Shown: positions 34,500 through 49,522, numbered from the stretch's first letter. The stretch: DNA of 64,000 bases from Cladocopium goreaui (GCA_947184155.2 CAMXCT020000507.1:178740-242739), one strand, 5' to 3'. Notes: generated by a model from the letters alone, not told the origin. Translations and numbers: made by a program.

Positions 34500-34625
34500 T
34501 TTTGCAGCACTTTGTCCTCCAAAGTTCTGCTGATCCCATGGCAGATATGGCTGACGCTGAGCAGACGCTAGCAGCCACGCAGCCTGAAGCTGGTGTGCAG
34601 CTTGGTCACGCCCGCCGTGTGCAGC
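34500..34625 (-). CDS. Putative Gln-rich exon
   Basis: Minus frame RDQAAHQLQAAWLLASAQRQ, then PYLPWDQQNFGGQSAAKR. The complementary plus frame is also open. Confidence 0.4.
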
Positions 34626-35039
34626 TGGTGGCGCTCGACAAACCAAAATGACATTTTCTGCATGCCTTGATGAGGAAAAAACTGCTTGCGCCGTGTGTCC
34701 ACCCGTCAACCGTTCAATTCGTATCAAAAACATGAAAATCTAGGCATAAACGGCAATTTCTACATTCTAAAAACTTAGCAAAGTTATAACATAGTTATAA
34801 ATCAACTTATAACTGGCCTAACTTAAGTTATGTTAACTTCAAACTATCTTCCATAACTCACTTATATATTGTCTAACTTCATCTTAACATGGGGGCACGA
34901 CCTTGTAGCTTTAGATTTTAGCAACAAAACATGATGGTGAAAAGATTGTTATCATCAATTCTAGGGACTGAACTTTACAAAATGCCGGTGGAACTCCAAC
35001 AAACAGTAGATTCACCCACCGAAATGAGCTTTCCCTGCA

Positions 35040-35190
35040 ACAAATTCCCGGGCCATAGCGAGGCCTCTTCCAACTTTAAGGTGCTGAAGCGTTCTCGCTG
35101 CCGCACGGGGGGAACAGGCCTCATCAACAGTTCTGGGAGGATTCGACATGCCGCCATCTCAAACTTTGGAATGGGATCAAGATAGGAACA
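35040..35190 (-). CDS. Putative exon
   Basis: Minus frame DPIPKFEMAACRILPELLMR, then PVPPVRQRERFSTLKLEEAS. High GC at third positions. Confidence 0.5.
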
Positions 35191-35259
35191 AAGAAACCTC
35201 AAAATCATTGAACCTCCAATTTGGCTGGTCAGTTCACCCTTGTCCTGTTCACCTCAAAA

Positions 35260-35392
35260 AGTATGGTATTTCATGATCCACCGCCATCTCTTGAGACCGT
35301 TGCTGCACCAGCCCGGCACCAGGTGCCGCCGGGCTGACAGGGGCGCCGTTGCTATGACCTGCTGCGTTTTCTTGGGGTTTAACGTTTGACAA
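35260..35392 (-). CDS. Putative exon
   Basis: Minus frame LSNVKPQENAAGHSNGAPVS, then PAAPGAGLVQQRSQEMAV. Low-complexity Pro/Ala/Gln, consistent with the Gln-rich protein. Confidence 0.5.
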
Positions 35393-35399
35393 CCCACAA

Positions 35400-35970
35400 A
35401 TGTCTGGTGAATGCTGTTGATTTTGTAGCGAAACATTGTAAAACATGTTCAAGATTCTTTAAGCCATCCACTTTCATCATGTCCTGTTTGTCAAAAAGCA
35501 AACAACATGCCCGTTTGCAACAAACAATATTGACTGACATGGCTTGCGTCTTAATCATGTGTACCATGTTCATTGAATGTTGATGATCATTCAAATGGCT
35601 CTGTCTGAAATACGGTGCAAACACTTGTATGGCCAACCATCATGTCTCCCATCAAAATTTCAATTCATCATAATTCTTAGGTATCAGCAAGTCTTTGGAC
35701 AAACTAAATACGTATAATAATACAATCAATGTCTGTTGCTTATGATAAATAATATATGCATGCCCAATTTGTGGATATCCTGATTATATATTCCCATTGA
35801 TATTTAAAGCTCATCTCTAATAATTCTGACATCTAATAATTGGATATTCCCATGGGTATGAAAGAAATTAAAACTATACTGTAATAGATATCTTGGAAAA
35901 AAGCTATAATCCATACATCATTACCTTTAAAAATCCTTCAGAATTGATATGAATTGATATATTTCTCAAT
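35400..35970. other. No gene seen
   Basis: AT-rich, intron-like. Confidence 0.4.
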
Positions 35971-35974
35971 GATC

Positions 35975-36108
35975 ATGCCATCCCCAATTTCTCGGTTAAA
36001 CATCCTGAGGTCCTGACCGTAGCCATTGCCATTGACGTCAGCCTCCTGTGGCACCTCAGGCGCCGGGGGGCCATCTTCGACCGGGATCTCCTGCGCAAGG
36101 TCCAGGAG
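35975..36108 (-). CDS. Putative acidic exon
   Basis: Minus frame LLDLAQEIPVEDGPPAPEVP, then QEADVNGNGYGQDLRMFNRE. Strong coding composition. Confidence 0.55.
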
Positions 36109-36444
36109 TCAATTGGAGTTCTAGGAATCAATGGGGTCCTGGAATCCTGGAAAATTGCTTTCACTTGGATCTGTTTAGCGATGTCCATGATTTATATTGA
36201 TTTATATAATATTAGGAATAAACATCCAAATCAACCATGGCTTGGGGTAGCTGACTGGGTCCTAAAATGTCCGAAAAATCATTTCGGAGGAATCAACCAG
36301 GGTTTGGAGTCATGTTTTTGCATTTTAAGACAAGAAACATCCAAGTCCAGCGTTCACAAAAAGAAACGATGATAGGACTGGATCATCCCTTCTCAAATAG
36401 CCAACCGCACTGGCGCTAATTATTCCATCCAAAATTGGGAGAAA

Positions 36445-36592
36445 CCCAGAAACCATCAGAAACCCCAGTCGTCCAGTCCTCGTCCGAAGCTTTAGCATCC
36501 GCGGCTTCTGCTGCTTCTGCTGCCTTTTTGTTTTTCTTTTTTAACCTCTTCTTTTGGCCTCAGAAAATCTCTGAGGCCATGATTTTGACCGT
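36445..36592 (-). CDS. Putative Lys/Ala-rich exon
   Basis: Minus frame KKAAEAAEAADAKASDEDWT follows a Lys-rich stretch; another frame (KADPLDGQNHGLRDFLRPKE) is open upstream of it. A GGCCTCAGA/TCTGAGGCC hairpin lies at 36556-36578. Confidence 0.35.
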
Positions 36593-36781
36593 CCAAAGGA
36601 TCGGCCTTCCCTGCGGTGGTTTCTGAGGCTCCTCAATTTCGAGAATCACACATCTTTACAAATCAGTGCTTGGTTCCCAAACTCTTTGCCAACAAAAACG
36701 ATAAATTTTGATTTGTTGCCGAGCCAGAGCCGCAATAAGTAATCTGGTAATCTGGCGGAAATCTAATGTTCCACTAACCTG

Positions 36782-36872
36782 AATGACGACCTTTTCCGTT
36801 GACCAAGAAGGGCGACCCCCCAGCATTTGCAAAAGGGTGGCCCTGGCACGAATCCCATTGCACTTACAATTC
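36782..36872 (-). CDS. Putative exon, possible kinase C-terminal helix
   Basis: Minus frame GIRARATLLQMLGGRPSWST, then EKVVIQ, with a GTTAGT donor. RATLLQML resembles the last helix of kinases before HPWL, so it might belong to the upstream SRPK-like gene. Confidence 0.45.
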
Positions 36873-36999
36873 CCATCATTCGACGTCTCAGCGAGGTTAT
36901 GATCAAATTCATCCAGAAGAATGGATACCCGATACCAAAATTGGACATAGCTAGGGAAAACCCAACATGTTCAACGGCTTCAATCATCATTTTAGTCAT

Positions 37000-37045
37000 C
37001 TATAACTGGGCCATTATCAATAGCTATGTTGAATATTGCTAAGAT
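37000..37045 (+). mobile_element. MITE family 1, right-half fragment
   Basis: GGGCCATTATCAATAGCTAT followed by GTTGAATATTGC. Confidence 0.5.
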
Positions 37046-37124
37046 TTAAGTAAATGTATACAGCAAAATTAGATATTGTTCATCATCTACGTATGTTAAA
37101 TGGTTCAACGGTTCGATTGCTGCC

Positions 37125-37205
37125 TAAATTTCTTCCAGGAGGCTTTTTGAGAGCGACTCCAACTTGCCCTTCTGCTCAGAAAACGCGAGGTGCGCTTGGC
37201 TGGCC
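37125..37205 (-). CDS. Putative coiled-coil exon
   Basis: After ATCCCTGAG then G: ASQAHLAFSEQKGKLESLSK, then SLLEEI. Heptad-like. Confidence 0.5.
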
Positions 37206-37779
37206 TCAGGGATATCCCTGTGGGATGTATCACCTTTATGAAGCCACTCAATGTCTCAACATATCTTATAGCTGTCTCTGAACCATTGGAGACCACCCAA
37301 ACCATCCAAATATGTTGATGTTAAACAGGGAAACCAAGGGTTTTGGGATGTTTTGGGTCACCCAATTTTTGATCCAAACCACCATAACTAAAACAGAATC
37401 TTGTAGCAACTCAGCCAGAAAAATCTCCAGCGCAACGGCATGGCCTCCTGAACAAGAGCTGTCATGTCATGGCGGCAAATCAAGACCTGGCAACCATCGC
37501 AGTGATGGTTTTTCTTACTCAGCGGAGCTGCAGTTGCAATTGTTTTTCAGAGTCAGTTGCAATGCTGGATGGTCTGCAGGTGGAATCCACAAAACCATCA
37601 ACATCCAAGAGCCCCAAAATCCCAAAAGATCCAAATAGTTCGTGGTTTAGCCCCAAATTTGGGTTGATTTCAATGGAGAATGGCGAAAAACCGCATCAAA
37701 TCGTCTGATGCCAATGGATGTCCATGGGGTCACCGATTCCGGCAACAAAAACATCCCGGTGTTCATGTGCTTGGCATGT

Positions 37780-40936
<3,157 letters not shown>

Positions 40937-41164
40937 CTGAACAAAAAGGAAACCCATTTAGGAAAAGCATAGGAAACCCCAAAGTAGCTGGGATTTATGT
41001 ATGACAGAAACATCAGTTGGTAATTCATGATAATTCCAGGAGCTTTGAGTATACGTATGATAGCTGTACTACCCTCTATATTTACTAGGGATTATCATAA
41101 TCCATGAACGCCATGAATATGTTCACCATGATTTTCACATTTTTCCCACGTCCCAGGAGTCCCA

Positions 41165-41262
41165 TGTGCTCAACTGCCCCCTTTTGTGGTCGAACTCGCC
41201 TCACTCTCGCTGTAACTTCCACTTCTCGAGTAGCTATAGCTTCTCGATGCGCTTCGCGCCCG
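41165..41262 (-). CDS. Ser-rich N-terminal exon, probably of the SRPK-like kinase
   Basis: Minus frame SASRSYSYSRSGSYSESEAS, then STTKGG. It lies upstream of the kinase exon at 40936. A competing Arg/Glu-rich frame exists. Confidence 0.4.
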
Positions 41263-41479
41263 AGCTGCCAGCGGCCGAGCTCATTGCATCGTGTCAGTTT
41301 GCAAAGCCGCTGGTAGCCAACCAGTACCAAACATGCCATGGAAATCTTCAAGTCACCATTTCTGAGATGTGGAAAAATACCAAAATAAATATTATGTAAA
41401 TATATTATAAACCTTCATGTATAAACTATCGACCGCATCCCATGGCCTAATTGTTCTTGCCATGGTATAAAGAGACTGT

Positions 41480-41590
41480 ATCAAATTTAAATGGCTTTGC
41501 GCATCCTTGCGCTGAACCCACCCAAGGCCTGGTTTTTGCGGTTTTTTCTTGCATTTGGCCGCTGGTCGTCGATTCTGGGCCGGGGCGAGT
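41480..41590 (-). CDS. Putative basic exon, frame uncertain
   Basis: Minus frame QNRRPAAKCKKKPQKPGLGW; other frames are open. May be part of the kinase N-terminus. Confidence 0.3.
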
Positions 41591-41751
41591 TTGTTGAGGT
41601 GTGATTGACCCATCCGGGCCCCAAAAAGATGTTCGTCACTGGGGGTTGTGGTATCTTAAAATATCCCAAAGATGGGTGCCAATAACGAATCCTAGAACAT
41701 CTTGGAACCACCAACGTGCTTGGTATTTTGGGAGATTGAGTTTTTTCAACA

Positions 41752-41866
41752 TGTCCCCTGTACCTTTCGACGCGGCTTCGGCATCGGCAGGAAAATCTAA
41801 AGGCCGAATGACAAAACTGCCAATTTCTTGCGTGGGTTTGTCCGAGAATGATGGGGATCTCCCACT
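41752..41866 (-). CDS. Putative exon upstream of the kinase
   Basis: Minus frame GRSPSFSDKPTQEIGSFVIR, then PLDFPADAEAASKGTG. Good coding composition; possibly the kinase N-terminal region. Confidence 0.45.
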
Positions 41867-42039
41867 TCATGGCTAACGGAGAAAATTTGATTTTGAAGGT
41901 TTTCCTGACCTTTTCAAACAAAAAACTGGCTGCTAAGGTTGCACTCTCTCTTTAGCAGGTTGGAATAGGCTCTTGAAAGTTCCATTGTTCTGCCCCATTC
42001 CAACATAAGAGACATACAGCCCTGGTGCAGTCATGTACC

Positions 42040-42142
42040 ATTCATGCCATCTGACAACGTGTCTGGAAGGTCATCTCTGGGGCTTGGTGAACAGCCAAAA
42101 ATCTTGAGCCATCGGAAGAATCGTTGCATGCAGCTGACCTTT
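42040..42142 (-). CDS. Putative exon
   Basis: After AACAGAAAG then G: SCMQRFFRWLKIFGCSPSPR, then DDLPDTLSDGMNGT. Confidence 0.35.
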
Positions 42143-42343
42143 CTGTTCAACACACACACACAACACCCATCTGTGTTCAAGGTATTTTCCCTACATAATC
42201 CTACATATGAGTTCATCAGACTTCATCATACTTCATCGAATCGTGTTAAATCCGACAGAAACTGCTGGACAATTTGGTCGGTGGAAAGTATATTTTTCAA
42301 CTGGAAGTGCAGAGTCCGTCAGAAAACCCCCAAATGCCACAAG

Positions 42344-42454
42344 TACCCTCTGGTAAACAAACATAACTATTATGGAAGATCACCATTTTTATAATATGTA
42401 AATCAACTATTTCTATGGCCATTTTCAATAGCTATGCTTGTTTACCAGAGGGTA
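42344..42454 (+). mobile_element. MITE family 1, complete copy
   Basis: TACCCTCTGGTAAACAAACA to GCTTGTTTACCAGAGGGTA. Open frames on both sides, but the frame across it is not decided. Confidence 0.9.
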
Positions 42455-42459
42455 AGGGA

Positions 42460-43250
42460 AAACAAGAACGGCCATGGATTAGGTCCCTGGGCGGTGAGAT
42501 ACCCTCTGGCATTCCCTTGCGCACCTAGGTCGATGACTCAATCTATATATATATATATATGCATATGTCTATAATAGATCTATGTACCTGTGAATATACT
42601 ATAATTAGCAAATATATATATATACCTGTGAAACCCAAGTGTGGAAAAAGATGCGACAAACACATCTTGGTATGATAAATGCGATGGAACATGAAAACTG
42701 CGATAACATGTCACAAGTGCGATATGGCATTTGATCGTGTTGTTCACATACCCCCGTCCAATCGCATCAGCTCATTTCCTCAAATTTTAGGCTGGTTATA
42801 GCAAAACTAGCACTAGCACAAGTCATACTGATTTTTTTGGCTGAGGTGAACATATCTGAACACTTAAGCAAACATGTATATCCAAATGTTGTCCGAATGT
42901 TTCCGCGATATTCCCGCAAATTTCCGCGATTAAAAAAATGGATCTGATTGAACAGCATTGAAATCTGCGCGAGATTTTGGCACACAGGCCTTCAAACCCA
43001 CGTGTTTTGACCATTTGGAAGGCGTAGCGTAGACCAAGAAAAGTGAGCAGGTAGGGAAAGTGAAGAAACACGCAAGATTCCTGCGCCTTTTGAGAAATGC
43101 ATTCTTCCCAAACGTGGAAAATTGCGGTATTGAATTATTTTTGCGATGCCACCGGCCATTTTTCCAAAAAACATGTGTTATTGAAATCACATTTTTTTTG
43201 AAGCACTTAGGGTGACCCAGGTATATATGTTACATGGGGGTTGTTCTAAA
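42460..43250. other. No confident gene
   Basis: AT-rich; one minus frame (42930-43190) is open but not convincing. Confidence 0.3.
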
Positions 43251-43472
43251 TTATGGTTCCGTGGATGCGGCTTCGGTTTTACAGCACTTGTGCTTCCCGG
43301 ATGCAACACTTCGCAATTATAATTGGCATGTTTGTCCGTGTCACTGGGCGCAACAGGTTATATTTTGCTATCGATAGGTCAGCTGTTGTCAGAAACATGG
43401 ACTTTGAACTGCTGAGCTGCTGGGCAGATGGCCATACTTTTACCTATATCCGGAAAGCAAGAAAGAAGAGAG

Positions 43473-43476
43473 AGAC

Positions 43477-43521
<45 letters not shown>

Positions 43522-43590
43522 GAGAGAGAGAGACACAGAGAGAAAAGATAGAGAGAAAGACAGAGAGAGAAAGACAGAGAGAAAGACTGC
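43473..43590. repeat. (GACA)n and GAGA microsatellite
   Basis: AGACAGACAGACAGACAGAC, then GAGAGAGA and AAAGACAGAGAG units. A similar GAAAGACA tract lies at 44017-44062. The long frames across it are repeat-driven. Confidence 0.9.
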
Positions 43591-43849
43591 AGCTGCAGAC
43601 TGGCGAGCTTGCTGTAGTTCTCTTGCAGGCCAAGTGTCGCGCGTTCCAAGCGATCATTGTCCGATGGTCAAGGAAGGTGGTGAGCTAATGCCCGTCAGCC
43701 TGGTGGGTGTTGCATCGCGTTTAAGTTGCAGATGTTGTTGATGGGTCCTGCCAGAGCCGCCGTGAAGGCCAGGGGTGACAAAAAGTCTCCGCAAGGTGAC
43801 AAGTTCTGGTGTTGCTGGTGTGGATCCAGTGGTGCTGTTGTGACCATGC

Positions 43850-44000
43850 TTGTTTAAGAGTTGCCATGGTACGCCGAGGCGTTCGAAGCAGTGGAGGGCC
43901 AAGGTGGGGTGGACGGTGGCGAATGCTTTGGCGACGATGGTGGTTGGGTGCTTCCTGGCCGGAGGCTGTGCGAGGCCTGGAATCACCAACGAGGAAGTGC
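43850..44000 (-). pseudogene. Possible LINE-type reverse transcriptase fragment
   Basis: Minus frame TIVAKAFATVHPTLALHCFE, then RLGVPWQLL. The spacing resembles the LINE motif KAFDxVxHxxLxxxLxxLGVP, with the catalytic Asp replaced by Ala. No other RT motif is recognised, so this is at most a degraded remnant. Confidence 0.35.
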
Positions 44001-44079
44001 GCACATGATTCCTGAAAGAAAGGAAAGAAAGACAGAAAGACAGACAGACAAACAGAAACACAGAAGAAAGAATGAGAGG

Positions 44080-44870
44080 CCTAGCGAAGGAAATATACGC
44101 GCAAAAGAAACTGATATGATGAAGCATCTGTCCACACGGATAATATTGGCCTACTGATGCTTGCACGCCAGTGGACAAGTGTGTTGTTGCTTTATTGTAT
44201 TCGTCCCCTCCTCATTTTGCTACTTTTCCCTCTTCTGTAGCAGTTCAAGATTCTTCTCTTTGAATGAAAGCGGTGGTGGAAGCGCGGATGAGCTTGCAAC
44301 TCTTCACTGTTTCAGACAACTTTCAGACAGGTTTCAAATCATTTTGAGGAGCCCAGACAAGTTTAGAAAAGGAGCAGGAAAAAGAACAAAAAGTAGTAGA
44401 AAAGAAAAGTCTGCCTAAGAAAGAAGACAAATGATATTAGAAAAAAAAACGCATCATTAGGAAACAAAAAAGAAGAACACAAGCATCACAATGATCGGAG
44501 AACAATATTTGACGCATAGCGAACGAAAGGATGCTAGAGATGGAAAAGTAGAAAAGCCACACAGAACAAGGAGGTAAGAACAAATAAGAAGACCAGGACA
44601 AAAAAGATACATGTACTTATTGTGTAACCTCGTGTTTTCACATCTCTATTCCGGCTATATTATACGTCGCTTAAATTAAATAAATTAAGACGGAAGAGGC
44701 AGGACTTTTGAACCACCCACATGATACATATAATATATATTATATAATTATATCTCATCATATCTCGCTTCATTCTAGGTTTCGCCACAAGCCCTCTATT
44801 CCACCCGAGTTTTACCCAAACAAAGCCAAACAACACCATATTGTGCGGTCATTTTAAGATGGAACATGTG
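44080..44870. other. No confident gene
   Basis: A-rich, Lys/Glu-like plus-strand sequence at 44340-44600 without a defensible frame. Confidence 0.35.
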
Positions 44871-44879
44871 ACGAAACTG

Positions 44880-45079
44880 TGATTTCGGAGGCGCATCTAG
44901 TGGATCTGCCCCTTTTTTTCCGGCCACTGGAGCTGCCAACGACGTGCGTCCACTTTGGAACAGCCTGACTTGGCTCACAATCTGTGTGTCCCCCATTGGC
45001 AAATCCAGTCGAGCCCCGTCTGGGCTTCGAGCTTTTCACAAAGGCATTCTGGATGTTGTCTGTGCCAATATCCGCATCC
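44880..45079 (-). CDS. Putative exon
   Basis: After TTTGCGCAG then G: DADIGTDNIQNAFVKSSKPR, then GFANGGHTDCEPSQAVPKWT. A second minus frame is open, but this one is longer and cleaner. Confidence 0.5.
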
Positions 45080-45289
45080 CTGCGCAAAGAGCATTCCTTT
45101 CACCAGCCTAATCTTCAACATATGATAACATATGTAATAACATACCCCAGAAACCATGGTGGATCTAGGGGATTTACCTATTGACCATACAATGGAGGTG
45201 CTTTTCCAATGGGATGGGATGACAAGAGATTGCATCGATGAAGATCGCTGGATTCTGCTTCCAACGTGTTTCCACCAAGGAGAAACATG

Positions 45290-45403
45290 ACTGGTTGGTG
45301 GTTGACCTACCCCTCTGAAAAATATTAGTCAGTTGGGATTATTCTTCACAATATATATATATGATATGGAAAAATAAACATCATGTTCCAAACCATCTAC
45401 AGA
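45290..45403. mobile_element. Palindromic element family 3, second copy
   Basis: TGGTTGGTGGTTGACCTACC to ATGTTCCAAACCATC, with TTAGTCAGTTGGGAT inside. Confidence 0.65.
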
Positions 45404-45817
45404 TGAGAAACAATCGCAGTCTTTTTGCCCGCATGCGATCCGTCCGTGGTCTACCCCATTGCACGCGGCTGTGGAGTCCTTAGGTCGCGGAACAAAAAAC
45501 AACGCAACTCGTTTCTAAGTGTTTCTAATCTGTTTGTCCAATAGGCTATTCAGAAATCTATTCAGAAATCCAAGGCTTTTGCAAACCATCTTACCCAGCC
45601 ATAAAATTTGATCAGTGACCATATCCATCCTCCATGATTGGCCATATCTTGGGCTGCCAGCATTGGTTCTTGAGGTGCATCGACACCTGCAGGTCGTCAT
45701 TTTCCATGGAGCATGCTGGTGGTTGAACGGAAAAATCCAGGAAATCCACGGAACCCTACTAGCCTACGTATGCGTTTGATCCCAAAAACACCTAGGAGGT
45801 TCCGATCAATTGTCCCT

Positions 45818-45917
45818 TACCCATAGGATCCATGTATGGTATATATGCTAACATTGGGGGTATATTGATGGTAAATGTTACCATATATATATATACCATA
45901 CATGGATCCTATGGGTT
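45818..45917. mobile_element. Palindromic element family 2, best-preserved copy
   Basis: TACCCATAGGATCCATGTAT to ATACATGGATCCTATGGGT. A nearly perfect hairpin with GGGGTATATTGATGG inside. Confidence 0.85.
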
Positions 45918-46014
45918 AAGATCCCAGGCTGCGGAGGGCACTGCCATACCCCAGGCGACCCGAACTTGGCGCCAGAACATCGGGCAGCGACTGTGGCGCC
46001 TCGGCAGGACTCAC

Positions 46015-46235
46015 GTTGCTCCTTGAGGATTCAACCGCTGATGGTGGCGCAGCTCAAATTTTACGCCGAGCATTTTGGGGGTCCTATCGAAAAGGGCATG
46101 AGCACTGGCCAAGCTCAAGCACGGATCCCATGCTGAGTGGGCCTGCCATTTGACATCCGAATGTGCGGGAACTTCTCTGGGTGGATCAATGGCAGCGCGT
46201 CTTTCTTCGCAATCTTGGAAGGAATGAGACGTCGG
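46015..46235 (-). CDS. Putative exon with GTGAGT donor
   Basis: Minus frame AAIDPPREVPAHSDVKWQAH, then AWDPCLSLASAHALFDRTPK and MLGVKFELRHHQRLNPQGA, ending at GTGAGTCC. Function unknown. Confidence 0.6.
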
Positions 46236-46505
46236 TGACCGTATTTCGAATTTCGAATGATTCGATTTGAAGCAGTTCAGTCTCTCCAGCAGAACGGCCC
46301 AGGATGGGATGCCAACCCTTGGGAGAGCACAGACTACGCCAGCCCTGCTCCGTTGATCAGCAATGCCCGGGAGAGCTGATGGCACGGCCCCATCCTCTCG
46401 GTGCCTATCAACGCGAGGCTATACCGCATTATACCGCTATACCCAATATAATTGCAAAGTTGGGCATGCGGATGTAAGCATTCCATGAACCTGAAACGGG
46501 CTCAC

Positions 46506-46702
46506 AATTCTTCAAAATCTACAAAGTCTTGTGGCTCACGATCTCGTCCAAATCTCCTTCCGTGCAGTAGCCCTTCACATCCCTTCACGGCCACTGGGAT
46601 CACGGCGTGGAATGTGATCCTGTCTTTCCAGGCAGCTAAATCTAGCTGTCCATTATGCATTGCCTGGAACTCGTATGGCTTCTTTCCAACAAAATCATCA
46701 AA
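46506..46702 (-). CDS. Putative exon with GTGAGC donor
   Basis: Minus frame GDFDDFVGKKPYEFQAMHNG, then QLDLAAWKDRITFHAVIPVA and RRFGRDREPQDFVDFEEL. Very coding-like; probably the same gene as 46235-46015. Confidence 0.65.
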
Positions 46703-46860
46703 ATCACCATGTGAAACTCAGACACCCCTGAAGCCCATTGATTGATCTTGTACTTTTGAAGCATTTCGGCGCCAAATGCAGTGTCAATCACCTTTGCTGA
46801 GGACCTCGGCCGCAGCTCGATTGGAGTCACCACAGAAAAGGCGATGCTGGGCACTCTGGT
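46702..46860 (-). CDS. Putative exon or frameshifted continuation
   Basis: Minus frame RVPSIAFSVVTPIELRPRSS, then AKVIDTAFGAEMLQKYKINQ. It meets the previous exon in a different frame near 46702, so a tiny intron or an indel lies there. Confidence 0.45.
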
Positions 46861-47382
46861 TCCTTGATGTTCCTTGTCCGGCGTTGGGCTACCAAAGCTG
46901 CAACCAAATGATCTGGGACTCGACCGAAGCGCCGGGAATCTGCCGCCGCAGTAAGGAACAAGAGCAGGCTGATGCCAATCATTGGAATCTCTGGAATATG
47001 GTTTCGTGCTTGAGGCATAGATGCTAAAGCCAAAATAGCAAAATTCCAGGGTTGACAGTACTGTGGCATTCCGGTAGTAGACTTGTCCCACAGAAAAAGA
47101 CTTGGAGCAGGGCCAACTCCTGTGTGCGGTTTTTGAAGTGATGCCTGGCCAGTGCTGGTGAAACATATTATAACTCCATGAAATTCATCAAAGCATGGAG
47201 ATCTTCGAATGTTTTTTCTTATAGTGTGAAGATTGGAGCAGATTTACTCAAAATCCAAAATCCATTCTCCATGCTTCAAATGCAGTCTGGCTTAAGTGTG
47301 CATTCTAATGATGTCCGTTTCGCCTTTCGGGCGACCAAGATTCATTTCTCTTGGATAGTTTCATCATGTTTCATCCATCACA

Positions 47383-47472
47383 AATGCAGACCGAAGTGCA
47401 AAAGCTGGAGAAGGAGTTCGGTGCGCAGCCTGACGTAGTGACTTTGCAAAGACTTTCTTCGATCTTGTGAGG
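47383..47472 (-). CDS. Putative exon, strand uncertain
   Basis: Minus KIEESLCKVTTSGCAPNSFS; plus MQTEVQKLEKEFGAQPDVVT is equally good and coiled-coil-like. Confidence 0.3.
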
Positions 47473-47648
47473 GTCTTCAAGACCCATGGAATCTCCTTCT
47501 GTTCACCGCAAAAAAAAACAAAGTAGTCCGGATTTGTTGATATTCATACGCCAAATTCTAAGCCCATAGGATTCAGCCCATACCCCATCATAATCATCAT
47601 ACCCCTCTCATTCTCAGCTGTGATCATCTCTGATTTGTCCACCCTCAC

Positions 47649-47737
47649 CTTTGTTGCTTCAAGCCCTGAGTATATTGATCGCGTTTCTGCCGCTCCTGCA
47701 CCGTGTTCATCAAATTTCACCGCAGTCCATGAACAAA
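47649..47737 (-). CDS. Putative exon with GTGAGG donor
   Basis: Minus frame SWTAVKFDEHGAGAAETRSI, then YSGLEATK, ending AAG before GTGAGG. Confidence 0.55.
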
Positions 47738-47899
47738 ACACAGCATGAAAGTGGTGAGATGCGAGCCATGTGGCAAGCATGCCCACCGTCCTGATTCACT
47801 AAGGCACAAAGCTGGGCGATGCCGCCTGGGTTTTTTTCAGGCTTCCCGTTGAGAAAACTGCGGCTGTTGAGTTTGTTTTTGGTGGCACCAAATTGGGGC

Positions 47900-48214
47900 A
47901 CCCTTAACTCTGCTGAATTTCATCTATTTCATCAGAACATGGTACTTAATTAGTAATTAACGATAATCAATCATAGAGAATCATAGTTCTCCATGTGTTT
48001 TCTGCAGAAAATTCCCCATATTTTCTCCAACCGCAGCTGAGTTGCTGTGCGACTCTTGTAGCATCAACCGCATATTCTTGACCTTCTCTCCTCAGTGTCG
48101 GGTAGGATCCTCATCCCGAAATTCGAAAATACGTCAAAAGTACAATCATTAAATCATTACAGCACTCACCTATAATCATTATCAATATGTTATAATATAT
48201 ATATATATATGATA

Positions 48215-48286
<72 letters not shown>

Positions 48287-48645
48287 CTCTATATATACGT
48301 ATATAGATATATAAATATATTTGAATCATGTCTCGTGCTTCATGTGTTGCGGAAAATGATCGAGTTGTCAAGCTAAAAATATCTGAAAAGTGAGTCAATG
48401 ATCTTAGAGTTTCAGGTTAGTAACTAATATAGTCCTGATGAAGAAATGTTTCTTAAACTATCATGACTAACTGTTTAGTCATGTTTAGTAGTTTGAAGTT
48501 ATAGCCATTTTTCAGAGTTCAAAAAAAACAGTTTTTAACTGACCTAACCTTCAATGGGAATGCCAGGATCCAAAAAAATGGAGGTACTGTACCATACTCT
48601 ACCCTTCAGAACTTAGACCATATGAATTGTAGGGATATTCCCTGA
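47900..48645. other. No gene seen
   Basis: Unique AT-rich DNA around a microsatellite. Confidence 0.4.
48215..48292. repeat. (ATCT)n microsatellite
   Basis: About 18 uninterrupted TATC units. Confidence 0.97.
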
Positions 48646-48649
48646 AATT

Positions 48650-48772
48650 TACCCTCTGGTAAACTAACATAACTATTGAAAATTGCCATAGAACATAGAA
48701 ACAGCTGATTTACCCATTGATAGCATGGTGGATCTTTCCAGTTCGCGAACTGTTAGTCATTACCAGAGGGTA
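48650..48772 (+). mobile_element. MITE family 1, complete longer copy
   Basis: TACCCTCTGGTAAACTAACA to GTCATTACCAGAGGGTA, 123 bp. Confidence 0.9.
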
Positions 48773-49076
48773 AGCCATGGTAAGCCCTCTGGACTCATAG
48801 ACCATGTTCTCCTCAGAGTGTCCCAAATCACTGGATAGGGAGAGTTCACGCTCCACGCGTTGAACGCGTTGGCACTGGACCTTGGAGCGTGTACAGCGGG
48901 GTCAGAGATCCCCATGGAAATCAGCCATGAATTTGGATGAACCCCCTGGATGGGTTGCTGCTTAAAATCGAACCAACCATGAATATCCCTTGAAAAATCA
49001 TATTAACTCAACATTTTTGATGGTTAAACCATGTGAAACCATGTTAAACCTATGATTTCTTGGAGTTTTTTAACGC

Positions 49077-49168
49077 CGAGGGGCTTTCAACTGGCTGTTG
49101 ACCTCATCCATTTCGTCCTGGATCCCGCTGAGATTTTCGCGAACTTCTTGGAGCTCCGAATCTTTCAC
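49077..49168 (-). CDS. Coiled-coil exon
   Basis: After TTTCGTTAG then G: VKDSELQEVRENLSGIQDEM, then DEVNSQLKAPR; possible GC donor. Clear heptad pattern. Confidence 0.6.
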
Positions 49169-49244
49169 CTAACGAAACGGCAGGTTCCGGGGCTGAAGAA
49201 ATGGCCTTCTGAGACCTTCAGGGTTGCTGTTGTTTAAAGATGTT

Positions 49245-49377
49245 TAGCCTCTGGTTATGACTAACATAACCATGGAAAATCCCACCTTCCTATTAATAGG
49301 TAAACCCAGGTAAACCATCTATTTCGATTAGGGCCATCGAAAAACCATGGCGAACTGTTAGTCATAACCAGAGGGTA
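49245..49377 (+). mobile_element. MITE family 1, longer variant copy
   Basis: TAGCCTCTGGTTATGACTAA to TTAGTCATAACCAGAGGGTA. Variation at both termini is symmetrical. Confidence 0.85.
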
Positions 49378-49413
49378 AATCATCTGTAGAATGATTTAAA
49401 ATCACATAACAAT

Positions 49414-49522
49414 TACCCTCTGGTAAACTAACATAGCTATGGAAAGATCCACCATTGTTCATGGGAAAATCCACTATTTCTATGGTCATTTTCAATAGCT
49501 ATTTTGACATAACCAGAGGGTA
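49414..49522 (+). mobile_element. MITE family 1, complete copy
   Basis: TACCCTCTGGTAAACTAACA to TTGACATAACCAGAGGGTA, only 36 bp from the previous copy. Confidence 0.9.

Noticed and set aside
43253..43741. Plus-strand 162-codon frame with Arg/Gln/Thr/Asp repeats
   Set aside because: Its middle is a GACA/GAGA microsatellite and the flanks show no recognisable domain.
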